Positions 1 to 4,879 of a DNA stretch of 25,486 bases are shown here, piece by piece. A model generated the notes under the pieces. The model was not told the origin of the DNA, did no database searches, and saw only the letters and a list, made by a program, of their open reading frames with translations. Position numbers and translations under genes: made by a program. The stretch is taken from IMG/VR virus record IMGVR_UViG_3300046463_000168, positions 1 through 25,486 of that record. The stretch is one strand, 5' to 3'. The stretch comes from a virus. Position 1 is the stretch's first letter. Every line of letters starts with the position of its first letter.

Positions 1-74
1 TGCGAGTCCACCAGTTCAGCGCGTGAGAGGCGCACGTTCGTTTTGATGTGGCGGAGGTCGAGGTTCTTTAGCAT
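1..74 (-). CDS. Start of a small phage protein, cut by window edge
   Basis: Only the first 24 codons are present; the reading frame runs off the left edge. The protein begins MLKNLDLRHIKTNVRLSRAE, which is basic and polar with no recognisable domain. Its ATG lies inside the last codons of the upstream gene (68-190), in a different frame, so translation is probably coupled. It is the last visible member of the leftward early operon. Function unknown. The gene is supported by the tight overlap and the open frame to the edge. Confidence 0.55.
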   Translation of the reverse strand, partial: MLKNLDLRHIKTNVRLSRAELVDS

Positions 75-190
75 GTCGGTCTCGCAGAAAGCAGAAGCAG
101 GATCACGGTGACGGCACCCATCGCGGCAAGGCCGGCGAGAAAGCCGTATGCCTGGTCGATGCTGCGCAGGTCGCGCTCGGTGGGCTTCAT
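68..190 (-). CDS. Small single-span membrane protein (40 aa)
   Basis: A 40-residue protein with a charged N-terminus (MKPTERDLRSIDQAYG) followed by one hydrophobic segment at about residues 17-35, rich in Leu, Ala, Val and Ile, so it probably sits in the inner membrane with a very short C-terminal tail. Its start codon overlaps the stop of the upstream gene as ATGA, and its own end overlaps the start of the next gene. This two-sided coupling is the main evidence that such a short frame is real. It belongs to no family I recognise. In this operon position phages often carry small modulators of the host or of superinfection, but nothing in the sequence proves that. Confidence 0.6.
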   Translation of the reverse strand: MKPTERDLRSIDQAYGFLAGLAAMGAVTVILLLLSARPTC

Positions 191-426
191 GCGGCACCTC
201 GGGCGGCGAGCATGGTGTCGGCGATCGCGTATGCGTCTGCGGCCGCATCGTTTGCCCCGGTGAAATCAGAAGGTTTCCACTCTTGGGACAGCATTCCCTG
301 CATCGCCTTCGCCGCGAAGTAGTCCCGGAGCGTCATGCCCAAGTAGATGAATCCCGGCTTGTTCTCTTCTATGGTCGACGGGAAAGCAGGGCCGCCAGTC
401 GCGTTGATAAATTCGTCGCGTTCCAT
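187..426 (-). CDS. Conserved phage hypothetical protein (79 aa)
   Basis: The protein starts MERDEFINATGGPAFPS and carries the motif GMTLRDYFAAKAMQGML near its middle (about residues 31-47). The combination of a GGPAFP element with a (G)MTLRDYFAAKAM element is common in small early proteins of phages of Gram-negative bacteria; to my knowledge it has no assigned function. I chose ATG 426 because a GGGAG ribosome-binding site lies nine bases upstream and the upstream gene ends just before it (TGAaATG). An in-frame ATG 33 bases further upstream would run into the upstream gene and lacks this spacing. It overlaps the membrane protein gene downstream by four bases. Confidence 0.8.
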   Translation of the reverse strand: MERDEFINATGGPAFPSTIEENKPGFIYLGMTLRDYFAAKAMQGMLSQEWKPSDFTGANDAAADAYAIADTMLAARGAA

Positions 427-427
427 T

Positions 428-793
428 TCAGTGCTCCCACGAAGCAAGTTCACGATCAATCTTTGCCATCCATTCCATCGCTATGACCTCGCTGTCCTGC
501 TCGATGAACATGTGAATCAGCGCGCGGGCCATGACGCCGACGACGGCCATGTCACCGGCCAGCACGTGAGCCCGCATGACGCTAGCAGCGGCTTCTGTGA
601 TGCTCTGGAGGCCGCACACGATGTCGGTGGGAGACATTTCTGCCATGCGCTTGACGATCAGCTCTTGCGTGCGCGCGGCTATCATTTCGTCCCTCGACTC
701 CTCGCTATCAATCGCGTTGTCGAGCTTGGCCTTGGCGCGGTCGATCTCGTACTCCGCCATCGCCTTGATCTGCTTGCTGTCGATCATGTTCAT
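428..793 (-). CDS. Hypothetical early protein, mostly helical (121 aa)
   Basis: A 121-residue acidic, methionine-rich protein that reads as almost entirely alpha-helical. Residues 1-50 are charged (with an EYEIDRAKAKLDNAIDSEES stretch), and a hydrophobic helix with the segment MAVVGVMARALIHMFI lies at about residues 82-97. No known domain recognised. The start is MNMIDS at 793, with a second ATG two codons later. The open frame extends further upstream to 943, but there it is a Ser/Thr/Arg-rich shadow of the 46-codon gene in another frame, so I rejected that longer start. The gene lies one base after the stop of its upstream neighbour, indicating translational coupling within the leftward operon. 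Confidence 0.7.
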   Translation of the reverse strand: MNMIDSKQIKAMAEYEIDRAKAKLDNAIDSEESRDEMIAARTQELIVKRMAEMSPTDIVCGLQSITEAAASVMRAHVLAGDMAVVGVMARALIHMFIEQDSEVIAMEWMAKIDRELASWEH

Positions 794-794
794 G

Positions 795-935
795 TCAGCA
801 CCACACGATCTGGTCATAGCCAACCGAGCGCACAAGGCGCGAGTTGACGTACTGGTCGAAGTGCGAAACGAACCGGAGGATGTAGTTCGAAGCGTGGCGC
901 GCGCTGCGCAGGCGGTCGAAATCGGTGTAGAGCAT
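795..935 (-). CDS. First gene of leftward early operon (46 aa, unknown)
   Basis: A 46-residue protein, MLYTDFDRLRSARHAS followed by an aromatic, basic stretch ending DQIVWC. It is preceded by a good ribosome-binding site (AGGTGA, six to seven bases before ATG) and is the first frame after the strong leftward promoter at 967-994, with a 5' leader of only about 25 bases. Nothing identifies its function. Its size, position and basic character fit a small early regulator or host-takeover protein, but that is only a guess from location. Confidence 0.65.
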   Translation of the reverse strand: MLYTDFDRLRSARHASNYILRFVSHFDQYVNSRLVRSVGYDQIVWC

Positions 936-966
936 CTGGTCACCTCGTGTCGTGTTGTTGAGATGA

Positions 967-994
967 ATTATACGACAGTGAATAGATGTGTCAA
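967..994 (-). promoter_or_regulatory. Leftward early promoter, consensus sigma-70 (PL analogue)
   Basis: On the minus strand the -35 box TTGACA (994-989) and the -10 box TATAAT (972-967) both match the sigma-70 consensus exactly, separated by 16 bases. Transcription would start near 960 and reach the AGGTGA ribosome-binding site of the 46-codon gene. It lies just downstream of the terminator closing the repressor operon, the same arrangement as lambda PL relative to cI-rexAB. A promoter this strong must be held off in a lysogen, consistent with the repeats that overlap it. Confidence 0.85.
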
Positions 995-1010
995 TACATC
1001 AATGAATAGA
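979..1010. promoter_or_regulatory. Candidate left operator (OL) overlapping PL
   Basis: Two copies of TGAATAGA lie 24 bases apart (979-986 and 1003-1010). Between them is an inverted repeat, GATGT-6-ACATC (985-1000), lying over the -35 box. TGAATAGA occurs again inverted at 2758-2751 and the shorter TGAATA at 2706 and 2783 in the cI-cro region. Shared sites at both early promoters are expected of CI or Cro binding, but the true operator consensus is not proven. Confidence 0.45.
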
Positions 1011-1018
1011 ATTTGACG

Positions 1019-1042
1019 AAAAAAAGCCTCCCGTAGGGAGGC
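1019..1042 (-). terminator. Intrinsic terminator of repressor-moron operon
   Basis: GCCTCCC (1026-1032) and GGGAGGC (1036-1042) form a perfect 7-bp stem with a 3-base loop, followed on the minus strand by seven U residues (1025-1019). It closes the cI, Adhesin_E-like and lipoprotein operon and insulates it from the PL promoter that begins about 25 bases further on. Confidence 0.9.
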
Positions 1043-1067
1043 GTTGGTCGGGAGCGTCCCGGCTTGA

Positions 1068-1478
1068 CTATTGGGATAGTCTCCGGTTGTAGCCTCTGCA
1101 TCCCCCGATATTGCCGTTGTACTGGTACGACCTGATCCGATCGGCCGTATCAACCTCCAAGTCGATTTCGCAGTTATACCCGACTGCCATTGGTACAAAG
1201 GAGGTCGTATTTCCGACCACGTGGGCGGTGCCGAATCGGTTAAAGGCAGTCGCAGTGCCATACGTCGTCTGGGGCATCGCGATTACGCCGGTAGAGTTGG
1301 AGGACCATACATAGACGTGGTGGCCAGCGATTTGACGCTCGGCATTGGGGTAGCCGAGCCTATTGATTGCAACGTCTAGAGGCTCGCCGATAAGCGTCCC
1401 CAAGTTTTGTTGAAAACCACCCCAGGTCATGCAGCCGGTAAGGAGTGCCGGCAGTGCGAAAATCGCTATTCGTTTCAT
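1068..1478 (-). CDS. Exported lipoprotein, lysogen-expressed candidate
   Basis: A 136-residue protein with a classical lipoprotein signal: short basic start (MKR), hydrophobic core and lipobox LLTGC with the acylated Cys at residue 16. The residues after the Cys (MTWGG) have no Asp at +2, so outer-membrane sorting is likely. The next section, about residues 26-60, has a G.LIGEPLDVAINRLGYP pattern followed by a VYVW strand, which resembles the short BamE/SmpA-like fold of small lipoproteins. Two further cysteines near the C-terminus may pair. It is the last gene of the leftward cI operon and is followed by a strong terminator, with no promoter of its own that I can see. It probably alters the lysogen's envelope; superinfection exclusion is one possibility, not shown. 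Confidence 0.8.
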   Translation of the reverse strand: MKRIAIFALPALLTGCMTWGGFQQNLGTLIGEPLDVAINRLGYPNAERQIAGHHVYVWSSNSTGVIAMPQTTYGTATAFNRFGTAHVVGNTTSFVPMAVGYNCEIDLEVDTADRIRSYQYNGNIGGCRGYNRRLSQ

Positions 1479-1527
1479 GGTCTCTTCGATTGTTTTTGGA
1501 TATCTTTAGGCACAACCCGGCGCCCCA

Positions 1528-1539
1528 GACCGGTAAATC
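1528..1539 (-). repeat. 12-bp direct repeat, copy 2 (upstream of lipoprotein gene)
   Basis: Reads GATTTACCGGTC on the minus strand. It is identical to the last coding bases of cI (1981-1992). In both places the repeat is followed downstream by AGAGACC directly joined to the ATG of an exported-protein gene. The pair brackets the Adhesin_E-like gene. Confidence 0.8.
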
Positions 1540-1556
1540 GCACAGCAGAAGATGGA

Positions 1557-1967
1557 CTATCGCGCGCAGGCAAGACTAACGACTGACTCCCCCATGCTGC
1601 CGGGTGCTGGGTCAGTGAGAAACGCTCTCGCCTGAGCATCGGTGTTCATCAACTGGCCAGACTGGGCGCCCCTCAGTTCCGGGCCGCTAAAAGACTGGGC
1701 TTGAAGGAGGGAAAACTGCCGATTTTTGCAGTCCACTAGAAACTGCTGTCTTAGCGAAGAAAAAAACCCGAAGGACGGTTCGTATTGTTGGGTTGGGTAG
1801 GTGATATAGGTCCAGACACGGGCAAAGCCGCTTCGGGTCGCCAGCGATGCTGCCTCGACATAAGAGGTCGACCCATCGTTTCCTGCGAAAAACGGCTGCC
1901 AATTTGCAGCCGAAGCGCATGACATGGCTGCCGCGGTCACGATGCCAACGGCTATTTTTTTGAGCAT
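1557..1967 (-). CDS. Secreted Adhesin_E-like protein
   Basis: A 136-residue protein with a Sec signal peptide (basic MLKK, Ala-rich core, cleavage after ASA near residue 20). The mature part has the layout of the surface-adhesin E-like family: an early Trp strand, a YVEAASLATRSGFARVW segment with conserved Trp, a central QFLVDCKNRQF Cys and a C-terminal Cys in LACAR, which can form a disulfide. The family assignment is by eye. The protein should be periplasmic or surface-associated. It starts seven bases after the cI stop, behind a GAGAGACC leader, so it is surely co-transcribed with cI and made in the lysogen. It occupies the position of lambda rexA. An envelope change that favours the host or blocks other phages is an inference. 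Confidence 0.75.
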   Translation of the reverse strand: MLKKIAVGIVTAAAMSCASAANWQPFFAGNDGSTSYVEAASLATRSGFARVWTYITYPTQQYEPSFGFFSSLRQQFLVDCKNRQFSLLQAQSFSGPELRGAQSGQLMNTDAQARAFLTDPAPGSMGESVVSLACAR

Positions 1968-1973
1968 GGTCTC

Positions 1974-2687
1974 TCATCCCGACCGGTAAATCACTTCGCC
2001 AACGATGTGCACGAACTGCAGCAGCTCAGGCGCAACGATCTTGTCTGGATAGGCCGGATTGTATGAATGCAGGACCAAGCCGCCGCCGGCCTGCTTGAAT
2101 ACCTGCTTCACGAGCGGCTCATCATTGAAGTAAATCGCGTACCGCTCACCGTCGCGGATGCTGGTCGCGGCCGTGTTCACCATGAACACATTACGGTCAT
2201 ACAGGTACGGTTCCATGCTGTCGCCGCGCGATATGAGGAGCTTGCAATCCTTCGGATTGACGCCCTTCGCCTTGAAAAACGCTGAATTGAAGGGCAGCGC
2301 TCGCTTTTCACGAACTTCCCACTGGATCAAGCCATCCCCCGCCGAAAAGTGATAATCGAAGCGGTCGATCCAGATTCGTTCGTCGTCCGGCTCCAAGTCC
2401 TCCGGATTGTCCCAGACGGCAACGTTTCCCAGTTCCTGGGAAAGAGGTACTTTGTGCGCACTTTTCGGTGAATTGGGTCCCGGGCCCGCGCCATCTGTCA
2501 GCCACTCAACGTTGACCGATAAGGCTTGGGCCAATTTCCTGACGTTCTGCAGGTCCGGGTTCGGCGTGACTCCCTTCAATATCCGATTGATTGTTGGCTG
2601 AGGAACGCCAGAAGCGCGAGCAAGCGCGCTTTGGCTTTCGAATCCCCTAGTCTTCATTGCCTCGTCGAGGCGCGTCGCAATATCCAT
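1974..2687 (-). CDS. cI: CI-type lysogeny repressor, S24 self-cleaving
   Basis: A 237-residue repressor. Residues 1-65 form an HTH_3/XRE DNA-binding domain, with the recognition region SALARASGVPQPTINRILKG at about 20-39. The C-terminal half is a peptidase S24 (LexA-like) domain with nucleophile Ser157 in RGDSMEP and general-base Lys194 in PLVKQV. The likely autocleavage site is Ala116-Gly117 in SAGDG. Damage-induced RecA would trigger cleavage and prophage induction. I chose the ATG at 2687: upstream in-frame starts (2759, 2735) add an unstructured tail outside the HTH, and a promoter candidate ends six bases before 2687. It is the first gene of the leftward operon with two exported proteins, and is divergent from cro. 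Confidence 0.93.
   Translation of the reverse strand: MDIATRLDEAMKTRGFESQSALARASGVPQPTINRILKGVTPNPDLQNVRKLAQALSVNVEWLTDGAGPGPNSPKSAHKVPLSQELGNVAVWDNPEDLEPDDERIWIDRFDYHFSAGDGLIQWEVREKRALPFNSAFFKAKGVNPKDCKLLISRGDSMEPYLYDRNVFMVNTAATSIRDGERYAIYFNDEPLVKQVFKQAGGGLVLHSYNPAYPDKIVAPELLQFVHIVGEVIYRSG
1981..1992 (-). repeat. 12-bp direct repeat, copy 1 (3' end of cI)
   Basis: GATTTACCGGTC on the minus strand encodes part of the final residues (IYRS) of CI. Its exact duplicate is at 1528-1539, beyond the Adhesin_E-like gene. Confidence 0.8.
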
Positions 2688-2693
2688 GGCTGG

Positions 2694-2723
2694 AATATAC
2701 GCAACTGAATAATGGGCCGGCAA
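2694..2723 (-). promoter_or_regulatory. Candidate PRM promoter for cI, leaderless
   Basis: On the minus strand, TTGCCG (2723-2718) and TATATT (2699-2694) are separated by 18 bases. The -10 box ends six bases before the A of the cI ATG, so transcription would begin at or very near the start codon. No convincing ribosome-binding site precedes this ATG, which fits a leaderless message like lambda cI from PRM. The weak -35 box fits a promoter needing activation. A TGAATA site (2706-2711) falls in the spacer. Confidence 0.45.
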
Positions 2724-2742
2724 GTTCCTATCCATTCCCGCA

Positions 2743-2770
2743 TTGACGGATCTATTCATCGTCGTATAGA
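2743..2770 (+). promoter_or_regulatory. Candidate rightward early promoter (PR analogue)
   Basis: TTGACG (2743-2748) and TATAGA (2765-2770) have a 16-base spacer, the same spacing as the PL candidate. Transcription would start near 2777 and give a leader of about 28 bases to the cro-like ATG at 2805. It is divergent from and overlaps the region controlling cI. Confidence 0.6.
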
Positions 2771-2788
2771 CTTCTGTATAGGTGAATA
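2751..2788. promoter_or_regulatory. Candidate right operator (OR) between cI and cro
   Basis: TATTCA (2753-2758) and TGAATA (2783-2788) form an inverted pair around PR. Inside it, TATAGA-CTTC-TGTATA (2765-2780) is an imperfect dyad lying over the -10 box. The outer hexamer is the one also found at the PL region. Which dyad is bound by CI and which by Cro cannot be told by eye. Confidence 0.4.
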
Positions 2789-2804
2789 ACTTACGGAAAT
2801 CGAC

Positions 2805-3023
2805 ATGGATACGCGCACCCCTTCGGAGCTGCTGACCGAGATCAAAACGACGACGAAGCTCGGCGAAATCGCACTATCGAAGCTGCTCGGCATTTCTCAG
2901 CCGACCGTCAATCGCATCCTCAACGGCAAGAACTGTTCGTCGACCGCTCTGCTCGCGATCCAGCGCGTGCACGCAGAGCGAGCGAAGTACGCCCCCGCAG
3001 AAGCCGAACAAGCCGCCGCCTGA
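2805..3023 (+). CDS. cro: Cro-like DNA-binding protein (72 aa)
   Basis: The first rightward gene, divergent from cI. The 72-residue protein is a single helix-turn-helix domain: residues 17-42 (GEIALSKLLGISQPTVNRIL) match the HTH of CI closely, sharing the SxPTVNRIL / PQPTINRIL recognition helix. The C-terminus is Ala/Glu-rich and unstructured. This similarity implies that both proteins read related operators, as in the lambda Cro/CI pair. The ribosome-binding site is weak (ACGGAAA). The role as Cro (shutting off PRM and early promoters during lytic growth) rests on position, size and the shared recognition helix. Confidence 0.85.
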   Translation: MDTRTPSELLTEIKTTTKLGEIALSKLLGISQPTVNRILNGKNCSSTALLAIQRVHAERAKYAPAEAEQAAA

Positions 3024-3124
3024 CCAGCAGCGCTATCCGAGAGCGTCCACGAAGGCGCCCGGCAAACGACACACATGCTCCACCGGGGGCACTTCAAGTG
3101 AACGACAAACAGATAGGTGAGGCA

Positions 3125-3361
3125 ATGGCACGAGGACGCACCAGCGGCACGCTCGGCAAGCTCACGGCCGAGATCAAGACGATCGTCGACGACGACACGA
3201 AGGACGAGTTCAGTCGGCTTGCGACGGTCGAAGGATTGAGCATCTCCGAGTACATGCGCGATCTGATCATGATCCACGTGCACGGCCGCGACCGTCTGGC
3301 CAGATTACATCGCGCGCGGCTCGACCGGATGGCGGGAATAGGGCTGGATGATGGCGAGTAG
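3125..3361 (+). CDS. Ribbon-helix-helix-type small regulator
   Basis: A 78-residue protein in which a short strand (EIKTIVDDD) is followed by two helices (TKDEFSRLATVEGLSISEYMRDLI), the layout of a ribbon-helix-helix (Arc/MetJ-type) DNA-binding fold, then a basic C-terminal helix (HGRDRLARLHRARLDRMAG). I chose ATG 3125 over GTG 3098 because an AGGTGAG ribosome-binding site stands five bases before it. It lies between the cro-like and CII-like genes, so a role in early regulation is plausible but unproven. The C-terminal basic tail could also bind DNA. Confidence 0.75.
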   Translation: MARGRTSGTLGKLTAEIKTIVDDDTKDEFSRLATVEGLSISEYMRDLIMIHVHGRDRLARLHRARLDRMAGIGLDDGE

Positions 3362-3478
3362 ACGCCGTCCCGATGGCTGCGTGGCTGTCCGCATGAGTAG
3401 GTTCCCCGCTTTTTTATTGGTGTTGCATCGGACTGTAAAGACCGGCGCTGCACTGCACCACATACGCTCGGAGCAATC

Positions 3479-3937
3479 TTGAATACAACCGACGCGGCGC
3501 ACGCAGTTGCGCACGACTACCAGCACGGCGGCACTGACGCGCTCGCGCTGCGCATGGGCCTTTCTTCCGGCGCGCTGCTGCGCAATAAGGTGGTGCTCAA
3601 CCGCGGCCCCGACAACCGCAATCACCTGACTCTCGTCGAAGCGGTGCGCATGACGGAGATCACTGGCGACCGCCGGATTCTCGAAGCGTGGGCGCGCGAG
3701 CTTGGCCTGGTCGTGATCGAACTGCCCACGCCTGAGAACTGCGCTGACGCTGATGTGATCGAGCTGATGGCGCAGACGTGGGAGACGAACGGTGACATTG
3801 GCCGCGAGGTGAATGCCATCTTCGCTGATGGCCGCGTCGAGCAGCGGGAGGTTCAGCGCCTCAAGGACCGAGTCTGGAAGCATGTGCGCACCGTGTTTGG
3901 TCTGGCCGGCCGCATTGCTGGCATGGCGGAGAAATAG
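3479..3937 (+). CDS. CII-family phage regulatory protein (Phage_CP76)
   Basis: A 152-residue protein with the pattern of the phage regulatory CII/CP76 family: an N-terminal Y-x-GG-x-x-ALALRMGLSSGALLRNK HTH at about residues 14-38, then HLTLVEAVRMTEITGDRRIL at 48-67, followed by helical segments. Such proteins act as transcription regulators in the lysis-lysogeny decision. The start is TTG at 3479, backed by a GGAG sequence seven to nine bases upstream; no ATG lies near the N-terminal motif. It directly precedes the replication genes (three-base gap), the same order as lambda cII-O-P. The 117 bases before it contain no other gene and no promoter I trust. Confidence 0.85.
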   Translation: MNTTDAAHAVAHDYQHGGTDALALRMGLSSGALLRNKVVLNRGPDNRNHLTLVEAVRMTEITGDRRILEAWARELGLVVIELPTPENCADADVIELMAQTWETNGDIGREVNAIFADGRVEQREVQRLKDRVWKHVRTVFGLAGRIAGMAEK

Positions 3938-3940
3938 GCC

Positions 3941-4876
3941 ATGCGCGACTACTCGAAGGTCAGTCCGAAATTCTGGATCGGCGATACCGGCAAGAAGCTG
4001 AAGAAAGCGGGCGCCGAAGCGGTGGTAGTCGGTCTTTACCTGATGACTTCACCGCACTCGAACATGCTCGGCCTGTATTACCAGCCCGAATTGTTGATCG
4101 CTCACGAGACCGGATTGGGCTTCGAAGGGGCTTCGAAGGGGCTTCGAAGCTGTATCGAATGCGGGTTCTGCGCCTACGACGCCGGGTCGGAAATGGTTTG
4201 GGTGTTCGAAATGGCAAGTTATCAGATTGCCGAGAGCCTTTCTGCGAGCGACAAGCGCTCTGTCGGTGTCCAGAACGAATACAACGCGCTGCCTGAAAAC
4301 CCTTATCTGGCGGGATTCTTCGACAAATATCAGACGGCCTTCAACCTCACGAAAAAGAGGGAAATGAAGGCTTTTGACCTAAGCCCCTCGGAAGCCCCTT
4401 CCAAGCCCCATCGAAGCCAAGAGCAGGAACAGGAGCAGGAACAGGAACAAGAGCAGGCACAAAACCCATTGTCGATTTCGAATCCGAAATCACACGTCGC
4501 CGACGAGATTTTCGCGTACTGGCAAAAGCGCATGGACTCACCGCGCTCGAAGCTGGACGACAAGCGACGCAAGGCGATAAAGCGCGCCCTCGACATGGGC
4601 TACACGCCCGCAGAACTTTGCAAGGCTGTTCGTGGTTGCTCGCTCACGCCGCACAACATGGGCCAGAACGACCGCGGCGAAAAGTACAACGGCCTCGATC
4701 TGATCTTCCGTAGCGCTGACCAGATCGACCGCTTCATCGCCAACGACACGACGCCACCGCGCGCCAACGGTCAAGCGAACGGCGTGCTGGCGCACAACGA
4801 GGCCGTGATAGCCGCATTCCTCGCTGATGCGCCGGGCGCTGCCCACGATCCGATGACTATCGACATGGAGCACTGA
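3941..4876 (+). CDS. O-like phage replication initiation protein
   Basis: A 311-residue protein in three parts. Residues 1-145 look like a winged-helix replication-initiator domain (with KFWIGDTG...VVGLYLMTSP, then LLIAHETGL). Residues 148-180 are a low-complexity linker with a run of six Glu-Gln pairs. Residues 185-270 form a C-terminal domain (IFAYWQKRMDSPRSKLDDKR, then GCSLTPHNMGQNDRGEKYNG, then IFRSADQIDRFI) that is widespread in replication proteins of such phages. It is followed by a G39P-like loader gene, an O-P type pairing. Unusual 11-bp repeats lie inside its coding sequence, as do iterons in lambda O. The O-like role rests on domain layout and synteny rather than on a close match. 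Confidence 0.75.
   Translation: MRDYSKVSPKFWIGDTGKKLKKAGAEAVVVGLYLMTSPHSNMLGLYYQPELLIAHETGLGFEGASKGLRSCIECGFCAYDAGSEMVWVFEMASYQIAESLSASDKRSVGVQNEYNALPENPYLAGFFDKYQTAFNLTKKREMKAFDLSPSEAPSKPHRSQEQEQEQEQEQEQAQNPLSISNPKSHVADEIFAYWQKRMDSPRSKLDDKRRKAIKRALDMGYTPAELCKAVRGCSLTPHNMGQNDRGEKYNGLDLIFRSADQIDRFIANDTTPPRANGQANGVLAHNEAVIAAFLADAPGAAHDPMTIDMEH
4117..4149 (+). repeat. Three perfect 11-bp tandem repeats (iteron candidates)
   Basis: GGGCTTCGAAG repeats three times without mismatch. Each copy holds the 8-bp palindrome CTTCGAAG. The period, close to one helical turn, would place bound proteins on the same face. Because 11 is not a multiple of three, each copy is read in a different frame; three copies (33 bp) preserve the frame of the replication gene. 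Confidence 0.9.
4381..4418 (+). repeat. Second 11-bp-period array, inverted relative to first
   Basis: AAGCCCC recurs at 4381, 4392 and 4403, with a partial fourth unit (AAGCC) at 4414, every 11 bases, separated by four variable bases. The unit is close to the reverse complement of the GGGGCTTCGAA unit at 4117-4149, so the two arrays could pair or bind the same protein in opposite orientations. Confidence 0.8.
4421..4456 (+). repeat. Hexanucleotide tract GARCAR x6
   Basis: Six in-frame GAGCAG/GAACAG/GAACAA units encode a Glu-Gln repeat in the linker of the replication protein. Synonymous changes between units show it is not a very recent expansion. Changes in unit number would keep the frame and alter only linker length. 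Confidence 0.9.
4474..4491. repeat. Perfect 7-bp inverted repeat in initiator gene
   Basis: GATTTCG (4474-4480) and CGAAATC (4485-4491) are separated by four bases. It lies at the end of the repeat-rich stretch and is a possible protein-binding dyad. Confidence 0.7.
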
Positions 4877-4879
4877 GCC

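Larger units (their letters stand above)
4117..4491. other. Candidate replication origin inside initiator gene
   Basis: This span holds the three 11-bp repeats (4117-4149), a second 11-bp-period array in the opposite orientation (4381-4418), a hexanucleotide tract (4421-4456) and an inverted repeat (4474-4491), all within the O-like gene. Lambdoid phages carry their origin iterons within O. I infer an origin by analogy; no strongly AT-rich unwinding element was recognised. Confidence 0.45.

Noticed and set aside
428-943. 171-codon frame starting at 943 on the minus strand
   Set aside because: Its first 50 codons are Ser/Thr/Arg-rich shadow of the 46-codon gene 795-935, which has the ribosome-binding site; the real gene begins at 793.
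3362-3478. Possible promoter (TTGCAT ... TAAAG) before the CII-like gene
   Set aside because: The spacing is too short for a sigma-70 promoter and no repeat marks a CII-type site.
3960-4596. Minus-strand frames across the repeat region with Cys/Ser-Cys repeats
   Set aside because: The alternating Cys-Ser is the reverse complement of the GARCAR tract; no start signal.
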